Shown here: piece after piece, positions 35,809-46,200 of the stretch | Numbering within the stretch: position 1 is the first letter of the stretch | How the letters are laid out: every line of letters begins with the position of its first letter | Source of the DNA: Moheibacter sp035515075 | GTDB lineage: Bacteria > Bacteroidota > Bacteroidia > Flavobacteriales > Weeksellaceae | Assembly (NCBI GenBank): GCA_035515075.1 | Contig: DATJBZ010000001.1 | Span: 1-54,773 of the forward strand | DNA: 54,773 bases | Direction: 5' to 3' | Notes under the pieces: generated by a model | What the model was told of the DNA's origin: nothing | The model's database searches: none | The model's input: only the letters and a program-made list of their open reading frames with translations | Made by a program: the position numbers and the translations under genes

Positions 35809-35837
35809 CAAAGTTAACAAAGCTAATTTGAATTCAA
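35809..35837 (-). promoter_or_regulatory. fumC promoter
   Basis: On the minus strand TTG (35837-35835), 18 nt, then TAACTTTG (35816-35809) fits the Bacteroidota housekeeping consensus. It lies 28 bp upstream of the chosen fumC start. Confidence 0.5.
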
Positions 35838-35863
35838 TTTAAAAGTGATTATTTTCAGTTTCG

Positions 35864-35894
35864 TTTTGGATTTCGATTAAAATGCTTATTTTTG
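35864..35894 (+). promoter_or_regulatory. promoter of the small membrane protein gene
   Basis: TTTTG (35864-35868), 18 nt, TATTTTTG (35887-35894) is a near-perfect match to the Bacteroidota consensus and lies 21 bp before the start codon at 35916. Confidence 0.55.
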
Positions 35895-35915
35895 TCGCAT
35901 TAATTCAATACAATT

Positions 35916-36122
35916 ATGGCACAATTCTTAGGATTTATCTTTTTCACATTCATGGCAATTTGTGGTTTTTGGGGAATTTTATATTTCACTTCCATCATTC
36001 CTTTTTGGTTAACTGGCTGGTTCAGAATGAAAGCTCAGGAAAGAAAAGGAACTTTAAAATTGGAATTGCGTCCAACTTTGCCAGAACAAGAAGGCGTTAC
36101 GCTACTTTATTCTAAAAAATAA
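35916..36122 (+). CDS. small membrane protein of unknown function
   Basis: 68 residues: a long hydrophobic stretch (~3-34; IFFTFMAICGFWGILYF), perhaps two short helices, then a basic and polar tail. A good promoter upstream and a hairpin terminator directly downstream support a real, single-gene transcript. I do not recognise a family. Confidence 0.65.
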   Translation: MAQFLGFIFFTFMAICGFWGILYFTSIIPFWLTGWFRMKAQERKGTLKLELRPTLPEQEGVTLLYSKK

Positions 36123-36146
36123 AAATTAGCACATCATACAATTGAA

Positions 36147-36178
36147 AAGCTTGAATCTTGGATTTAGGCTTTTTTTTT
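36147..36178 (+). terminator. rho-independent terminator
   Basis: AGCTTGAATC pairs along its full length with GATTTAGGCT (two G-U pairs) around a 3-nt loop, followed by eight T. It is 24 bp after the small membrane protein gene. Confidence 0.75.
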
Positions 36179-36223
36179 GTGGAAATTATTCAAAGAAAAA
36201 AGTTAATTTTAGATCAAATCCCA

Positions 36224-36256
36224 ATTCATGAATGAAAACCATTTTTTGTAACTTTG
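36224..36256 (+). promoter_or_regulatory. promoter and palindrome before the toxin-antitoxin pair
   Basis: TAACTTTG at 36249-36256 fits the -7 consensus. ATTCATGAAT at 36224-36233 is a perfect 10-bp palindrome close to where the -33 box should be, a plausible site for autoregulation by the antitoxin. Confidence 0.4.
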
Positions 36257-36269
36257 ATAAAATTCTGAA

Positions 36270-36506
36270 ATGATGGACACAACAATCGATTTAAAAAAGA
36301 AGATCAAAGATTATTTAGAAAATGCGGATGAAAGAATATTGAAAATCATCCATGCCATCATAGAAACTGAAACTAAAAAAGAAGAGTTGCCTCAAACTCA
36401 AAAAGATTTGTTAGACCAACGATTGCAATTTCATAAGAAAAATCCATCAGATGGTCGTTCTTGGGAAAGCATTAAAAAGTCTTTAGAATCACAACATGGT
36501 TTATAG
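36270..36506 (+). CDS. type II antitoxin
   Basis: 78 residues, mainly helical and charged, with a central DERILKIIHAIIE helix and a C-terminal part (PSDGRSWESIKKSL) of the addiction-module kind. It overlaps the toxin gene by 11 bp. It is recognised as the antitoxin mainly from its partner, size and overlap. Confidence 0.75.
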   Translation: MMDTTIDLKKKIKDYLENADERILKIIHAIIETETKKEELPQTQKDLLDQRLQFHKKNPSDGRSWESIKKSLESQHGL

Positions 36507-36792
36507 TGTAATTATAAAAACTTTAGCAGAAGAAGATATTACAGAAATTGTCAAATGGTACATTGAAAAATCAGAACAGCTTACGAAAGAATTGCTTGAA
36601 AACATTGATCACTGTTTGAATGCTCTTAAAATGAATCCCAAGCATTTCCAGAAAAAATATGGAGAAATGAGGGTTATTTATACACAAAAATTTCCTTATG
36701 GAATTTTTTATACAATTGAAGAAAATACAGTATTTGTCCATGCAATACTTCACAACAAACAAAATCCTCAATCTGCAATCGAAAGAATTTAA
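36496..36792 (+). CDS. RelE/ParE-family toxin
   Basis: 98 residues with the RelE/ParE fold pattern: beta strand YSVIIKTLAEEDI, two helices (EIVKWYIEK, LTKELLENIDHCLNAL), then MRVIYTQKFPYGIFYTI and VHAILHNKQNP. The family inhibits translation by cutting mRNA (RelE) or blocks gyrase (ParE); which of the two is unclear. Its last four bases overlap the end of the converging lipoprotein gene. Confidence 0.85.
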   Translation: MVYSVIIKTLAEEDITEIVKWYIEKSEQLTKELLENIDHCLNALKMNPKHFQKKYGEMRVIYTQKFPYGIFYTIEENTVFVHAILHNKQNPQSAIERI

Positions 36793-37415
36793 TTCACTTT
36801 CCAAACTTTCACATCAAACCGGCGATTTTGCGCTTGACAAGCTGGTGTATCATTGGATGGACAAACTTGTTGAACATTGCCAAAAACTTGCGTTTGAATG
36901 CGCGCAGCAGAAATTCCTTTTTGAGTTAAAATTGCAGTAAATTGTTTCAAAATTGCGGCCAATTGATCTTGGTCAAAATCTTCATCTGAGGTAAAAGCCC
37001 CCATTTTTATTTGAAACTCAGGATAACTTTTCAATATTTTCGCCAAACGCTTTAGTTGTGCTAAGGTGGATGGGGTCAATTTTACTTGATTTTCATAAAA
37101 ACCAATTTGATCCAAAGTCATCCAACCCAAAGTGGAGTGATTGATTATTTCTTCGTTGGGATTGTCCAAAAATTGCAGCAAACGGAATTCAAAACTGTTG
37201 TTTCCGACTTTTATTTTTTCGCCATTGTCCAATTGGACTTCAATCATTTCTCCTAAATCATAGACAAAATCTCCCTTTTCACTCAACTCAGTGGGTTCGT
37301 AATTGAGCGGTACCAAATGAGTTTCTTCATTTTCTACTATTTTCTCTGATTGATGGCAAGAAGAAATCGCTATCAAAAAGAAAATTGAACAAAAAACACC
37401 GATTGAAAACTTCAT
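36789..37415 (-). CDS. OmpA-like lipoprotein
   Basis: 208 residues with a lipobox (IAISSC, Cys20). The last ~110 residues resemble an OmpA C-terminal peptidoglycan-binding domain: a strand (TLDQIGFYENQVKLTPST), a helix, the KMGAFTS strand and the end with CQAQNRRFDVKVW. It probably tethers the outer membrane to peptidoglycan. The usual Asp before the helix is not conserved, so binding may have changed. Only 73 bp separate it from the divergent lpxD-like gene. Confidence 0.75.
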   Translation of the reverse strand: MKFSIGVFCSIFFLIAISSCHQSEKIVENEETHLVPLNYEPTELSEKGDFVYDLGEMIEVQLDNGEKIKVGNNSFEFRLLQFLDNPNEEIINHSTLGWMTLDQIGFYENQVKLTPSTLAQLKRLAKILKSYPEFQIKMGAFTSDEDFDQDQLAAILKQFTAILTQKGISAARIQTQVFGNVQQVCPSNDTPACQAQNRRFDVKVWKVN

Positions 37416-37488
37416 TTGCCAAATTTAAATGCAAACATCCAAGAAGCAATCAAAAAAGAAAATTAAATTTGTCCAAAATTCAAAAGAA

Positions 37489-38415
37489 ATGAAATTTCCA
37501 AAAATCCATACTTTAAAAGAAATCGCTAACATCATTGATGCCAAAACGATTGGACCAGATGATTTTCCGATTGAAGGAATCAACGAGATCCATGTGGTAG
37601 AAGCTGGTGATATCGTTTTTGTTGACCATCCAAAATATTATGACAAAGCATTGCAAAGCGCTGCCACAATTGTTTTGATCAACAAAGAAGTCGAATGCCC
37701 AGAAGGAAAAGCCTTGTTGATTTCAGATGATCCTTTTCGTGATTTCGTGAAAATTGGCCAACATTTTCGACCTTTTGAAACAGCGCATCAAAACATTGCA
37801 CCCACGGCGAAAATTGGAAAAAACTCACACCTACAACCCAATGTTTTCATTGGTCATCATGTGGAAATTGGAGAAAATTGCTTGATCCATGCCAATGTTT
37901 CGATTGGTGATCATTGCAAAATCGGGGACAATGTCATCATTCATTCAGGAACCAGCATTGGCGCCGATGGCTTTTATTATAAAAATCGTCCCACAGGTTT
38001 TGATAAATTGATGTCAGTAGGCAATGTGGTGATTGAAGACGATGTAGAGATTGGCGCCAACTGTACCATCGATCGCGGAGTGACCGCTTCAACGACGATT
38101 GGCGCAGGTTCTAAATTGGACAATTTGATTCAAATCGGACACGATACTTTGATTGGAAAAAAATGTTTGATTGCTTCTCAAGTCGGTATTGCAGGCTGCG
38201 TAGTGTTGGAAGATGAAGTCACGATTTGGGGACAAGCCGGTATAAAAAATGGCGTTCACATTGGCAAAAAAGCAGTGGTTTTGGCACAATCGGGCGTAGG
38301 CAAAGACTTGGAGGCTGGGAAATCCTATTTCGGATCACCCGCAGAAGAAAGCAAAACTTTGTACAGGAAATTGGCAGCAACCCAAATGATGATCAAAGAA
38401 TTCTTGAAAAAATAA
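37489..38415 (+). CDS. LpxD-like UDP-3-O-acylglucosamine N-acyltransferase
   Basis: 308 residues from the Met at 37489 (20 upstream codons are basic and not family-like). An N-terminal LpxD-type domain (ADIANIID... GDIVFVDHPKYYDKAL) is followed from ~105 by left-handed beta-helix hexapeptide repeats (AKIGKNSHL, VEIGENCLI, CKIGDNVII). The catalytic-His region is seen as QIGHDT and the GADGF motif is present. The family adds the N-linked acyl chain of lipid A. Bacteroidota often carry a second, shorter LpxD paralogue besides the one in the fused lpxC-fabZ locus; this isolated gene is probably that one. Its last codons form one arm of the terminator. Confidence 0.85.
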   Translation: MKFPKIHTLKEIANIIDAKTIGPDDFPIEGINEIHVVEAGDIVFVDHPKYYDKALQSAATIVLINKEVECPEGKALLISDDPFRDFVKIGQHFRPFETAHQNIAPTAKIGKNSHLQPNVFIGHHVEIGENCLIHANVSIGDHCKIGDNVIIHSGTSIGADGFYYKNRPTGFDKLMSVGNVVIEDDVEIGANCTIDRGVTASTTIGAGSKLDNLIQIGHDTLIGKKCLIASQVGIAGCVVLEDEVTIWGQAGIKNGVHIGKKAVVLAQSGVGKDLEAGKSYFGSPAEESKTLYRKLAATQMMIKEFLKK

Positions 38416-38431
38416 TTTTCAAGAATTCTTT
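38395..38431. terminator. 16-bp perfect hairpin with the lpxD-like stop codon in its loop
   Basis: AAAGAATTCTTGAAAA (38395-38410) and TTTTCAAGAATTCTTT (38416-38431) are exact inverted repeats around the 5-nt loop AATAA. The stop codon TAA (38413-38415) lies in the loop and the left arm encodes the last residues. It serves both the lpxD-like gene and the converging T9SS protein gene. Confidence 0.75.
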
Positions 38432-38436
38432 TCACT

Positions 38437-41400
38437 TTATTTTTTGATGATTTTTTTAGTAATTGATTGATTCAACACCAAAAAGTAAATCCCTTTGCTG
38501 AATTCTTGGAAAGAAAGCTGTTGGTTTTTGGTTCTTCCCTCAGTCAGCTTCTGCCCTATTGCATCATAAATCACATAATCAAATTCTTGGTTGGATTGAA
38601 TATTCAACCAATCAGATACAGGATTGGGATAGACCATTAGGTTTTCTCCTTCAGTAATTTCAAATTCCTCGGTTGATAACGTTTGATCTGCCACATAACG
38701 CGGTCCATCTTTGGCACAACGCACATTCATTCCCGCTTGCGGATAAACGCCCGTAGTGGTGCGCAAATAATTGTCTTTGTTCAACTGCAATCCCAAAGCA
38801 TAACCCGTCATATAATCACTCAATGCGGCTGTCCAAACGCCAGTCGTTTGTGAAAGGTGCATTTCTCCCAATTCTCCACGAATGCCTGTTTTGGGAAAAT
38901 TTCCAATGTTGAAAGTTGCTTGTTGGAACATCCAACCCACACGTTGTCCATTGATTTTGACATCTTTTCCACCATAACTTCCCACCACATTGTAATAGTC
39001 TCTTTGATCGATGCCATTGCTGCCATTTCGTCCAAAATACCACGGAGAAGTTCCCTTACCTGAAGTTCTCAACAAAACCACAGAAACATCGGGCACACGC
39101 CATCCTTCTGGACAAGGATCAAACACCGACTTTCTGGAAGCGTGCCCCCAACGGTCTGCATGCAATGAGCGAACACCGTTCTGCCCTACTGAGTTGGACA
39201 ACCAATCCCGCATCTGCGCTGTATTGATGGCGTTGGGTGCAGTATAAGTCGTTCCAATTCCAGCATGGTACAGAAAAGTCATCGGGTGCTGAATGGCATA
39301 TTTCAAAATTTGGACAGCTTGCACATGTTTGTTATCTGAACTTTGAATCCCAGCTGCATTGGAATAATTGGCATAACTTTCTGTATAAAACGAATCATAA
39401 TCGTTGCCATTCAAATCCTGATAAGTTACTTCACCAGCATTGTTGACCGCAATTCCTCTGTAAATTTCATAAGTGTCAGCACTGCCTACCCACTGAAAAC
39501 TGGGAATTGGATCCTTTCTTCCCCATTGGTAATGAAAACCACCTGATTTTTTGATTTGTTCGATTTCATTGGAATTGGGCGAATCAGGAGAACTCACGGT
39601 AGGGAAACTTTCCAAAGCCCCTAAATTTCGGTCCATAAATTCTGTAGTCAACGGCGGATATTTGCTTTGTGTCGCATTAATAATGTGATAAGCCGATGGA
39701 ATGATGTCTTCCGTGGTATAGTCAATCGATGCCACTTCTGAATTGGGCACCCAAATATGCCAACTCCAATATGCTGGATTTTGAAGGTGTTCGTTGTGCA
39801 AAGAAACCACGGCATTGCCTTTTTCTCCAGGATTGAATTCAACTTTGATTTTCGAATCTTTGGCATCGGCTGCTGAAATAATGGAAATATTTTTGATCAA
39901 TGCCTTATTGGTGGTCCAAAGCACATTCGCTTTTAAATCATTTGATGGCAACATTTCACCTTGCTCTGACAAAATTTGATTGTGTACTGAGAAAGCTTTG
40001 TTCACAGGAATTTCAAGGAATTGTTGATTCCCTTCGATCAAATAACTGTTGGGATCTGTCAATCCTTTGGTGTACACTTGGTATTGAGGTGTTTGGATAT
40101 AATTGGTACCGAAAGAACCGATGAACGCATCGTTGGGATCTTGAATACAACGCACATTGTGCCCTGTGGAGGAATGGCCTATGTCATTGATTCGAAATCT
40201 AAAACGGCCAATTCCGTGATCTGGTTGGTCTGCATCGGCGATATAATAAGAAAAACGCGGATGAGAAGAACCATAAGTTGCGGACCAAAAGGCACCATCT
40301 GCCAATTCATCTTGGTAAATCGCATGGGTAAATTCACCATTTTTTTTGTACAATTGAAAACGTCCACCGATCGGAATGAGTCCTAAATTTCTACCTTCAA
40401 CTGCTCGAAAATCGAAGCCCAATTTGGGGTAAATCTTCAATCCTTTGAAAGTTGGATTCTCAGCATAAGCCAAAATGTGGCTGCTTGGTTTTCCATCATT
40501 GATCTCAGGATCCAAATAAAAACCTTGCTCACCATAAGCATTGTAAATATCATCATTGCCTCCGCCCCCACGACCATAAGGGGACAAATTGTTGTTGGAC
40601 GCCACACGTCCATAATTAGAAACAACTCTCCAACCGCCTGGACAAGGATCATAGACTGATTTCAGCTCATACGATTTGCTATCAGCAGATACTTCAGGAT
40701 TGGAGCTGTTGGCATTTGAATTGGCATTGCCAAAATTGTCCGACCACAAATCCCAAGCGATGTCTGGTGTTTCATTTGGATGGTGTTTTTCAGCAAACCA
40801 AGTTCCTGTATTGCCATTGATCAAATATTCCAACGGGTGCTGAACCGCGTATTGGATGTTTTTTGCAACTTCAGCAAATGGCCGAATGGTCATTTTGTAA
40901 TGCAAACCACCTGGCAAAGAAACATCCTCATCAGTCACAGCACCGACCAAACCATTCAATTCATAGTAACTTCTGTCTTTGTGCAACAAAGGTGGAAATG
41001 GATCTTTCCTTCCCCATTCATAAAAAAGTCCAGAGGATTTGTGCCAGTCGTGGCCTAAAAAATGGGCATTGACTGCACCCAAATTTCGGTCCATGTGAAT
41101 CGGGTCAAAGCGCTCATCGAGTTGGTTGGTTTCAAAACCTTTCGAATATTCCACACCTTGCGTTGGATCATCCGTCACCCAGATGTGCCAACTCCAAAAA
41201 ATCGGATCTTGTCCATTTTGTTGGTTGCCTACATGAAATGAAACCACCGCATTGCCTTTTCCTTTACCAGGATTGACAGCCACTCGAATGTTGGCGTTTT
41301 CCCCTTCTCCTTCCATGGACACCGATCGAATCAAACCAGGTACATCTTCCCAATAAACAAAAGCAGTTTGTTTGCCATTGGGAATGTTTTGTTTCAAAAA

Positions 41401-41583
41401 ACCAGTGGGATCTCTCCAAGCTTCATACGCTTTTTTCACTGGAATCTTCAATCCGCCAAAACCATTGATTTCAGCATAATCCACATCATAAATATACGCG
41501 TTGGGCGCACGCTTGAAATCCTGCCCACACAAATACGTACCAAACAATGGCAACATAAAAATCATTAACCGAAACATCATCAT
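38437..41583 (-). CDS. large two-module T9SS-secreted surface protein
   Basis: About 1048 residues from the Met at 41583, with a signal peptide (FRLMIFMLPLFGTYLCGQ). Two halves (~20-510 and ~520-960) are diverged copies of one module; each contains SWHIWV, FMDRNLGA or HMDRNLGA, a YxWGRKDP motif, a DPCPGGWR or DPCPEGWR motif and an end with GMNVRC or GHNVRC. The pattern resembles the Fibrobacter-type major paralogous domain. The last ~70 residues are a type A sorting domain (VYPNPVSDWLNIQSN, KGIYFLVL, KKIIKK). It is probably cell-surface attached or released. Ligand unknown. Confidence 0.8.
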   Translation of the reverse strand: MMMFRLMIFMLPLFGTYLCGQDFKRAPNAYIYDVDYAEINGFGGLKIPVKKAYEAWRDPTGFLKQNIPNGKQTAFVYWEDVPGLIRSVSMEGEGENANIRVAVNPGKGKGNAVVSFHVGNQQNGQDPIFWSWHIWVTDDPTQGVEYSKGFETNQLDERFDPIHMDRNLGAVNAHFLGHDWHKSSGLFYEWGRKDPFPPLLHKDRSYYELNGLVGAVTDEDVSLPGGLHYKMTIRPFAEVAKNIQYAVQHPLEYLINGNTGTWFAEKHHPNETPDIAWDLWSDNFGNANSNANSSNPEVSADSKSYELKSVYDPCPGGWRVVSNYGRVASNNNLSPYGRGGGGNDDIYNAYGEQGFYLDPEINDGKPSSHILAYAENPTFKGLKIYPKLGFDFRAVEGRNLGLIPIGGRFQLYKKNGEFTHAIYQDELADGAFWSATYGSSHPRFSYYIADADQPDHGIGRFRFRINDIGHSSTGHNVRCIQDPNDAFIGSFGTNYIQTPQYQVYTKGLTDPNSYLIEGNQQFLEIPVNKAFSVHNQILSEQGEMLPSNDLKANVLWTTNKALIKNISIISAADAKDSKIKVEFNPGEKGNAVVSLHNEHLQNPAYWSWHIWVPNSEVASIDYTTEDIIPSAYHIINATQSKYPPLTTEFMDRNLGALESFPTVSSPDSPNSNEIEQIKKSGGFHYQWGRKDPIPSFQWVGSADTYEIYRGIAVNNAGEVTYQDLNGNDYDSFYTESYANYSNAAGIQSSDNKHVQAVQILKYAIQHPMTFLYHAGIGTTYTAPNAINTAQMRDWLSNSVGQNGVRSLHADRWGHASRKSVFDPCPEGWRVPDVSVVLLRTSGKGTSPWYFGRNGSNGIDQRDYYNVVGSYGGKDVKINGQRVGWMFQQATFNIGNFPKTGIRGELGEMHLSQTTGVWTAALSDYMTGYALGLQLNKDNYLRTTTGVYPQAGMNVRCAKDGPRYVADQTLSTEEFEITEGENLMVYPNPVSDWLNIQSNQEFDYVIYDAIGQKLTEGRTKNQQLSFQEFSKGIYFLVLNQSITKKIIKK

Positions 41584-41804
41584 ACAAAACAATTCTGCTC
41601 CAGCTTCTTCAACAGGTTTAGTCCTCAATACGGTTTCAAATGCGTTAAATTTGAAACCATCCTTGGAAAAAAGCGATGATCGTTATTTATGTAGCAAAAT
41701 ATTCTTTGCCCAAAAAAAACATATTTTCAGTAGGTTCATTTGTGCTATTGAGTTAGGGGCAATAGTCAAATGTGTGCGATCCATTAGAATCGATCCGGAC
41801 GAAT

Positions 41805-42758
41805 TTAAAACAAATTAATGATATCTGGATTAAATTGTTTGATTTCCGCCAACATTTCTTCAAAAATCTCTTTAACTGATTGAATTTCATTGATGATGGA
41901 GGCCACTTGTCCAATTTCCAATTCACCTTCGATCAAATCTCCTTCAAACATTCCTCTTTTTGCTCTTGCTCTGCCCAATAAAGAAATTAGATCCTCTTTG
42001 GTCGCTTGGTTTTCGTAGGCTTTCTCAACGGCTTGATAAAATGGGTTTTTGAGCAAACGAACAGGTGCCAATTCTTTCAAAGTTAATTTTGTATCCCCTT
42101 CTTGGGCTTTGACAATTTCATTTTTGAACAATTCATGCGCTGAAGATTCAATACTTGCTGCAAAACGCGACCCAATTTGAACGCCATCCGCTCCCAAAAC
42201 CATAGCAGCCAATATTTGTTGTCCACTGCCAATTCCGCCAGCCGCAATGACTGGAATCTCCACCTTTCTCACCACATCTGGAATCAGACAAAAAGTCGTG
42301 GTTTCTTCTCTGCCATTATGTCCACCTGCTTCAAAACCTTCTGCCACGATGGCGTCCACCCCTGCTTCTTGAGATTTCAAAGCGAATTTCGCGCTACTGA
42401 CTACGTGTACAACGGTTATTCCTTCTTTTTTCAAGGTTTCCGTCCACGTTTTCGGATTGCCCGCAGAAGTGAAAACAATGGGCACTTTGTGTCGGAGAAT
42501 GGTTTCAATGTGTGATTCAATGTCTGGATACAACATCGGCAAATTCACCCCAAAAGGGCGATCCGTTGCTTGTTTGCATTTGAGGATATGTTCCTCCAAA
42601 ACTGCGGGATACATACTTCCTGCGCCTAACAAGCCCAAACCACCCTGATTGCTTACTGCAGCAGCCAATCGCCATCCGCTGTTCCAAATCATTCCACCTT
42701 GAACGATGGGATATTTTATTTTGAATAAATTCGTTATTTTGTTTGTCATATTTTTCAT
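41805..42758 (-). CDS. nitronate monooxygenase / FabK-like flavoprotein
   Basis: 317 residues from the Met at 42758 (two more codons upstream are possible, but a TATTTTTG box at 42769-42776 puts the transcript start near 42762). It is an FMN-binding TIM barrel with PIVQGGMIWNSGW, the catalytic-region EGFEAGGHNG and the phosphate-binding AAGGIGSGQQ and GADGVQIGSRF. The family includes nitronate monooxygenase and the FabK enoyl-ACP reductase; substrate cannot be settled here. Confidence 0.85.
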   Translation of the reverse strand: MKNMTNKITNLFKIKYPIVQGGMIWNSGWRLAAAVSNQGGLGLLGAGSMYPAVLEEHILKCKQATDRPFGVNLPMLYPDIESHIETILRHKVPIVFTSAGNPKTWTETLKKEGITVVHVVSSAKFALKSQEAGVDAIVAEGFEAGGHNGREETTTFCLIPDVVRKVEIPVIAAGGIGSGQQILAAMVLGADGVQIGSRFAASIESSAHELFKNEIVKAQEGDTKLTLKELAPVRLLKNPFYQAVEKAYENQATKEDLISLLGRARAKRGMFEGDLIEGELEIGQVASIINEIQSVKEIFEEMLAEIKQFNPDIINLF

Positions 42759-42900
42759 ATACATTTGCCAAAAATATAAAAATTAGTGGGAAAAACTGAC
42801 AGAATATGCTTTGGCAGATTTTTTGATTGCGAATGAGCGCTGAACAGATGATCAGCAATCGGATTTTTATGAATTAATCTAACTTTAAAAGTTTAAAAAT

Positions 42901-43122
42901 ATGTATTGGACGTTAGAACTTGCATCTTATTTGAGTGATGCGCCTTGGCCTGCAACAAAGGATGAATTAATCGACTATGCCATCCGAACAGGTGCGCCTT
43001 TAGAAGTGGTTGAAAACCTTCAATCCATCGAAGATGAAGGAGATTCTTACGAAAGCATCGAAGAGATTTGGCCGGATTATCCAACCGATGATGATTTTCT
43101 GTGGAATGAAGATGAATATTAA
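42901..43122 (+). CDS. DUF2795 domain protein
   Basis: A 73-residue acidic soluble protein: LASYLSDAPWPATKDELIDYA matches DUF2795 in gist, and the C-terminus is rich in Asp and Glu (DYPTDDDFLWNEDEY). Function unknown. It has its own terminator at 43127-43152 and lies upstream of secA. Confidence 0.8.
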   Translation: MYWTLELASYLSDAPWPATKDELIDYAIRTGAPLEVVENLQSIEDEGDSYESIEEIWPDYPTDDDFLWNEDEY

Positions 43123-43126
43123 ACAA

Positions 43127-43152
43127 TAAAAGCCCTATACACCTGGGCTTTT
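43127..43152 (+). terminator. rho-independent terminator after DUF2795
   Basis: AAAAGCCC and GGGCTTTT form an 8-bp stem around a 10-nt loop, followed by more T. It starts 5 bp after the stop codon and isolates secA from the upstream gene. Confidence 0.8.
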
Positions 43153-43168
43153 TTATTAAAAATAATTA

Positions 43169-43184
43169 AACTACACTTGTAGTT
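43169..43184. promoter_or_regulatory. palindrome upstream of secA
   Basis: AACTACACTTGTAGTT has 7-bp perfect arms around a 2-bp centre and lies 65 bp upstream of the secA start. It could be a binding site for a regulator. Confidence 0.35.
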
Positions 43185-43249
43185 AATTTGACTTTTGCTG
43201 TAAACATCCGTGTCCATGCGCCAGAAGTTGTCTTAGAAAAAAACGAATT

Positions 43250-46200
43250 ATGAGCATTATTGAGAAAATATTAAAGGGTTTTTTAGGCGATAAAAATCAA
43301 AAAGATGTCAAAGAGCTTCAAAAATACGCTGATCTTGCATTGGCTGCTGAAAAAGAAATTGAGCGCCTTAGCCATGATGCGCTAAGGGCCAAATCAGATG
43401 CATTTAGACAAAAGCTACAAGACGCCACAAAAGCACAGAAAGACGAAATTGAAGCTTTAAAACAACAAGCTGAGACAACTGAAAATGTAGATGACAAAGA
43501 GGTTTTCTATGAGCAAATCGATAAAATTAACAAAGAAGCTTACGAAATTGAAGAACAAATCCTAACAGAAATTCTTCCAGAAGCTTTTGCTGTAGTGAAA
43601 GAAACCGCCAAACGCTTCAAAGACAATCCTACACTTCAAGTGACTGCTACCGCTTTTGACCGTGAATTGTCGGCCACTAAAGCCTATGTCGAACTGATCG
43701 ATGACACCCAAGCTTTGTGGAAAAACACTTGGGATGCCGCTGGAAAAGAAGTCGTTTGGGACATGGTGCATTATAATGTGCAGTTGATTGGAGGTACGAC
43801 ACTTCACCAAGGAAAAATTGCAGAAATGCAAACAGGTGAAGGAAAAACTTTGGTAGCAACCCTTCCAGTATATTTGAATGCTTTGACTGGACGTGGTGTG
43901 CATTTGATTACCGTCAACGATTACTTGGCACGTCGTGACTCTGCATGGATGGCGCCTATCTTTGAATTCCACGGCATGAAAGTCGATTGTATCGACAACC
44001 ACCAACCGAATTCTCCAGGTAGAAAAAATGCGTACAAAGCAGACATCGTTTATGGAACCAACAACGAATTTGGTTTTGACTACTTGCGTGACAATATGTC
44101 GAATTCGCCTGATGGTTTGGTCCAAAGAGAATTGAACTTTGCGATCGTCGATGAGGTCGATTCAGTATTGATTGACGATGCCAGAACACCTTTGATCATT
44201 TCTGGTCCAGTTCCACAAGGAGATCGCCAAGAATTTGATGATTTGAAACCCAAAGTTGAAAAACTGTTCAACATCCAAAGAGAAGAATTAGGAAAAACAT
44301 TGAACCTTGCCAAGCAATTGTTCAAAGACGGAAATGTCAAAGATGCTGGGTTCAATTTGTACCAAGTATTTAGAGGGCTTCCAAAATACAAACCTTTGAT
44401 CAAATTTTTAAGCCAAGAAGGCATTCGTTCTCAATTGCAAAAAACAGAATCTCATTATATTGCTGACAACAACCGTGAAATGCCAGAAGTTGACCAGCAT
44501 TTGTACTTTGTGATCGACGAAAAAAACAACCAGGTCGATTTGACCGACAAAGGAATTGAATACTTATCCAAAGGAATGGATGACCCCAATTTCTTCATTC
44601 TTCAAGATGTAGGGACGGTTTTGGCTGAAATTGAAGCCCAAAAATTGCCCAAAGAAGAAGAATACCAAGCGAAAGAAGAGTTTTTCAGAGATTTTTCAAT
44701 TAAATCTGAACGTATCCATACGCTGACCCAATTGTTGAAAGCCTATACCCTATTTGAAAAAGACAACGAATACGTTGTGATGGAAGGCCAAGTAAAAATT
44801 GTGGACGAACAAACTGGTCGTATCATGGATGGACGCCGTTATTCAGACGGTTTGCACCAAGCCATCGAGGCCAAAGAAAATGTCAAAGTAGAAGCTGCAA
44901 CCCAAACTTTCGCCACCATTACCCTTCAGAATTATTTCAGAATGTACAATAAGTTGGCGGGAATGACGGGAACGGCAGAAACGGAAGCAGGTGAATTCTG
45001 GGAAATTTACGAATTGGATGTGGTAGCCATTCCAACCAATCGTCCGATTGCTCGATTTGACTTGCAAGACAAAGTGTACAAGACCAACCGCGAGAAATTC
45101 AACGCAGTCATTGAAGAAATCGTTGATTTGTCTCAAAATCAAAAACGACCCGTTTTGGTCGGAACTACCAATGTGGAAACTTCCGAATTGCTGAGCCGAA
45201 CGCTCCAAATGAGAAAGATTCCGCACAATGTGTTGAACGCGAAATTGCACAAACAAGAAGCCGACATCGTTGCCAAAGCAGGACAACCTGGTGAAATCAC
45301 CATTGCGACCAACATGGCAGGACGTGGAACGGATATCAAGATTTCAGAAGAAGTAAAAAAAGCAGGTGGTTTGGCGATCATTGGTACAGAACGCCACGAT
45401 TCCAGACGGGTTGACCGTCAGCTGAGAGGGCGTGCCGGTCGTCAAGGAGATCCAGGAAGTTCGATTTTCTATGTTTCTTTGGAAGACAACTTGATGCGTT
45501 TGTTTGGTTCGGAGAAAATTGCCAAACTGATGGACCGAATGGGCCACAAAGATGGTGACATGATCCAACACAGCATGATCTCAAAATCAATTGAAAGAGC
45601 CCAAAAGAAAGTAGAAGAAAACAACTTTGGTGTACGTAAACGATTGTTGGAATATGATGATGTGATGAACAAACAAAGAGAAGTCATCTACAAACGAAGA
45701 AAAAATGCTTTGTTTGGAGATCGTCTGGATGTGGACATCGCCAACATGATTTACGATACCTCAGCTTCCATCGTTCAAGAAGCCAAGAACAATGACAATT
45801 TCAAACAAATGGAATTTGATTTGATCAAATATTTCACCATGGATTCTCCAGTAGATGAAGCTACTTTCAAATCAATGTCCAACAAAGACCTGATCAATAT
45901 GGTCTATGATGCGGCATCTTTGGATTATCATAAACATGTACAAACTCAAGCAGAGAAAGCTTTCCCAATCATTCAAAATGTTTTTGAAAAACCAGGCAAC
46001 AACTTCACACGCATCCAAGTACCATTTACTGACGGAATTCGTACGTTGATGGTGGTAACGGATTTGGAGAAATCTTACGAATCCAAAGGGCAAGAATTGT
46101 TGAAAGATTTCGAAAAAGGAATTGTTTTAAGCTTGATTGATGAGCATTGGAAAGAGCATTTGAGAGATGTGGATGATTTGCGTCGTTCGGTTCAGAATGC

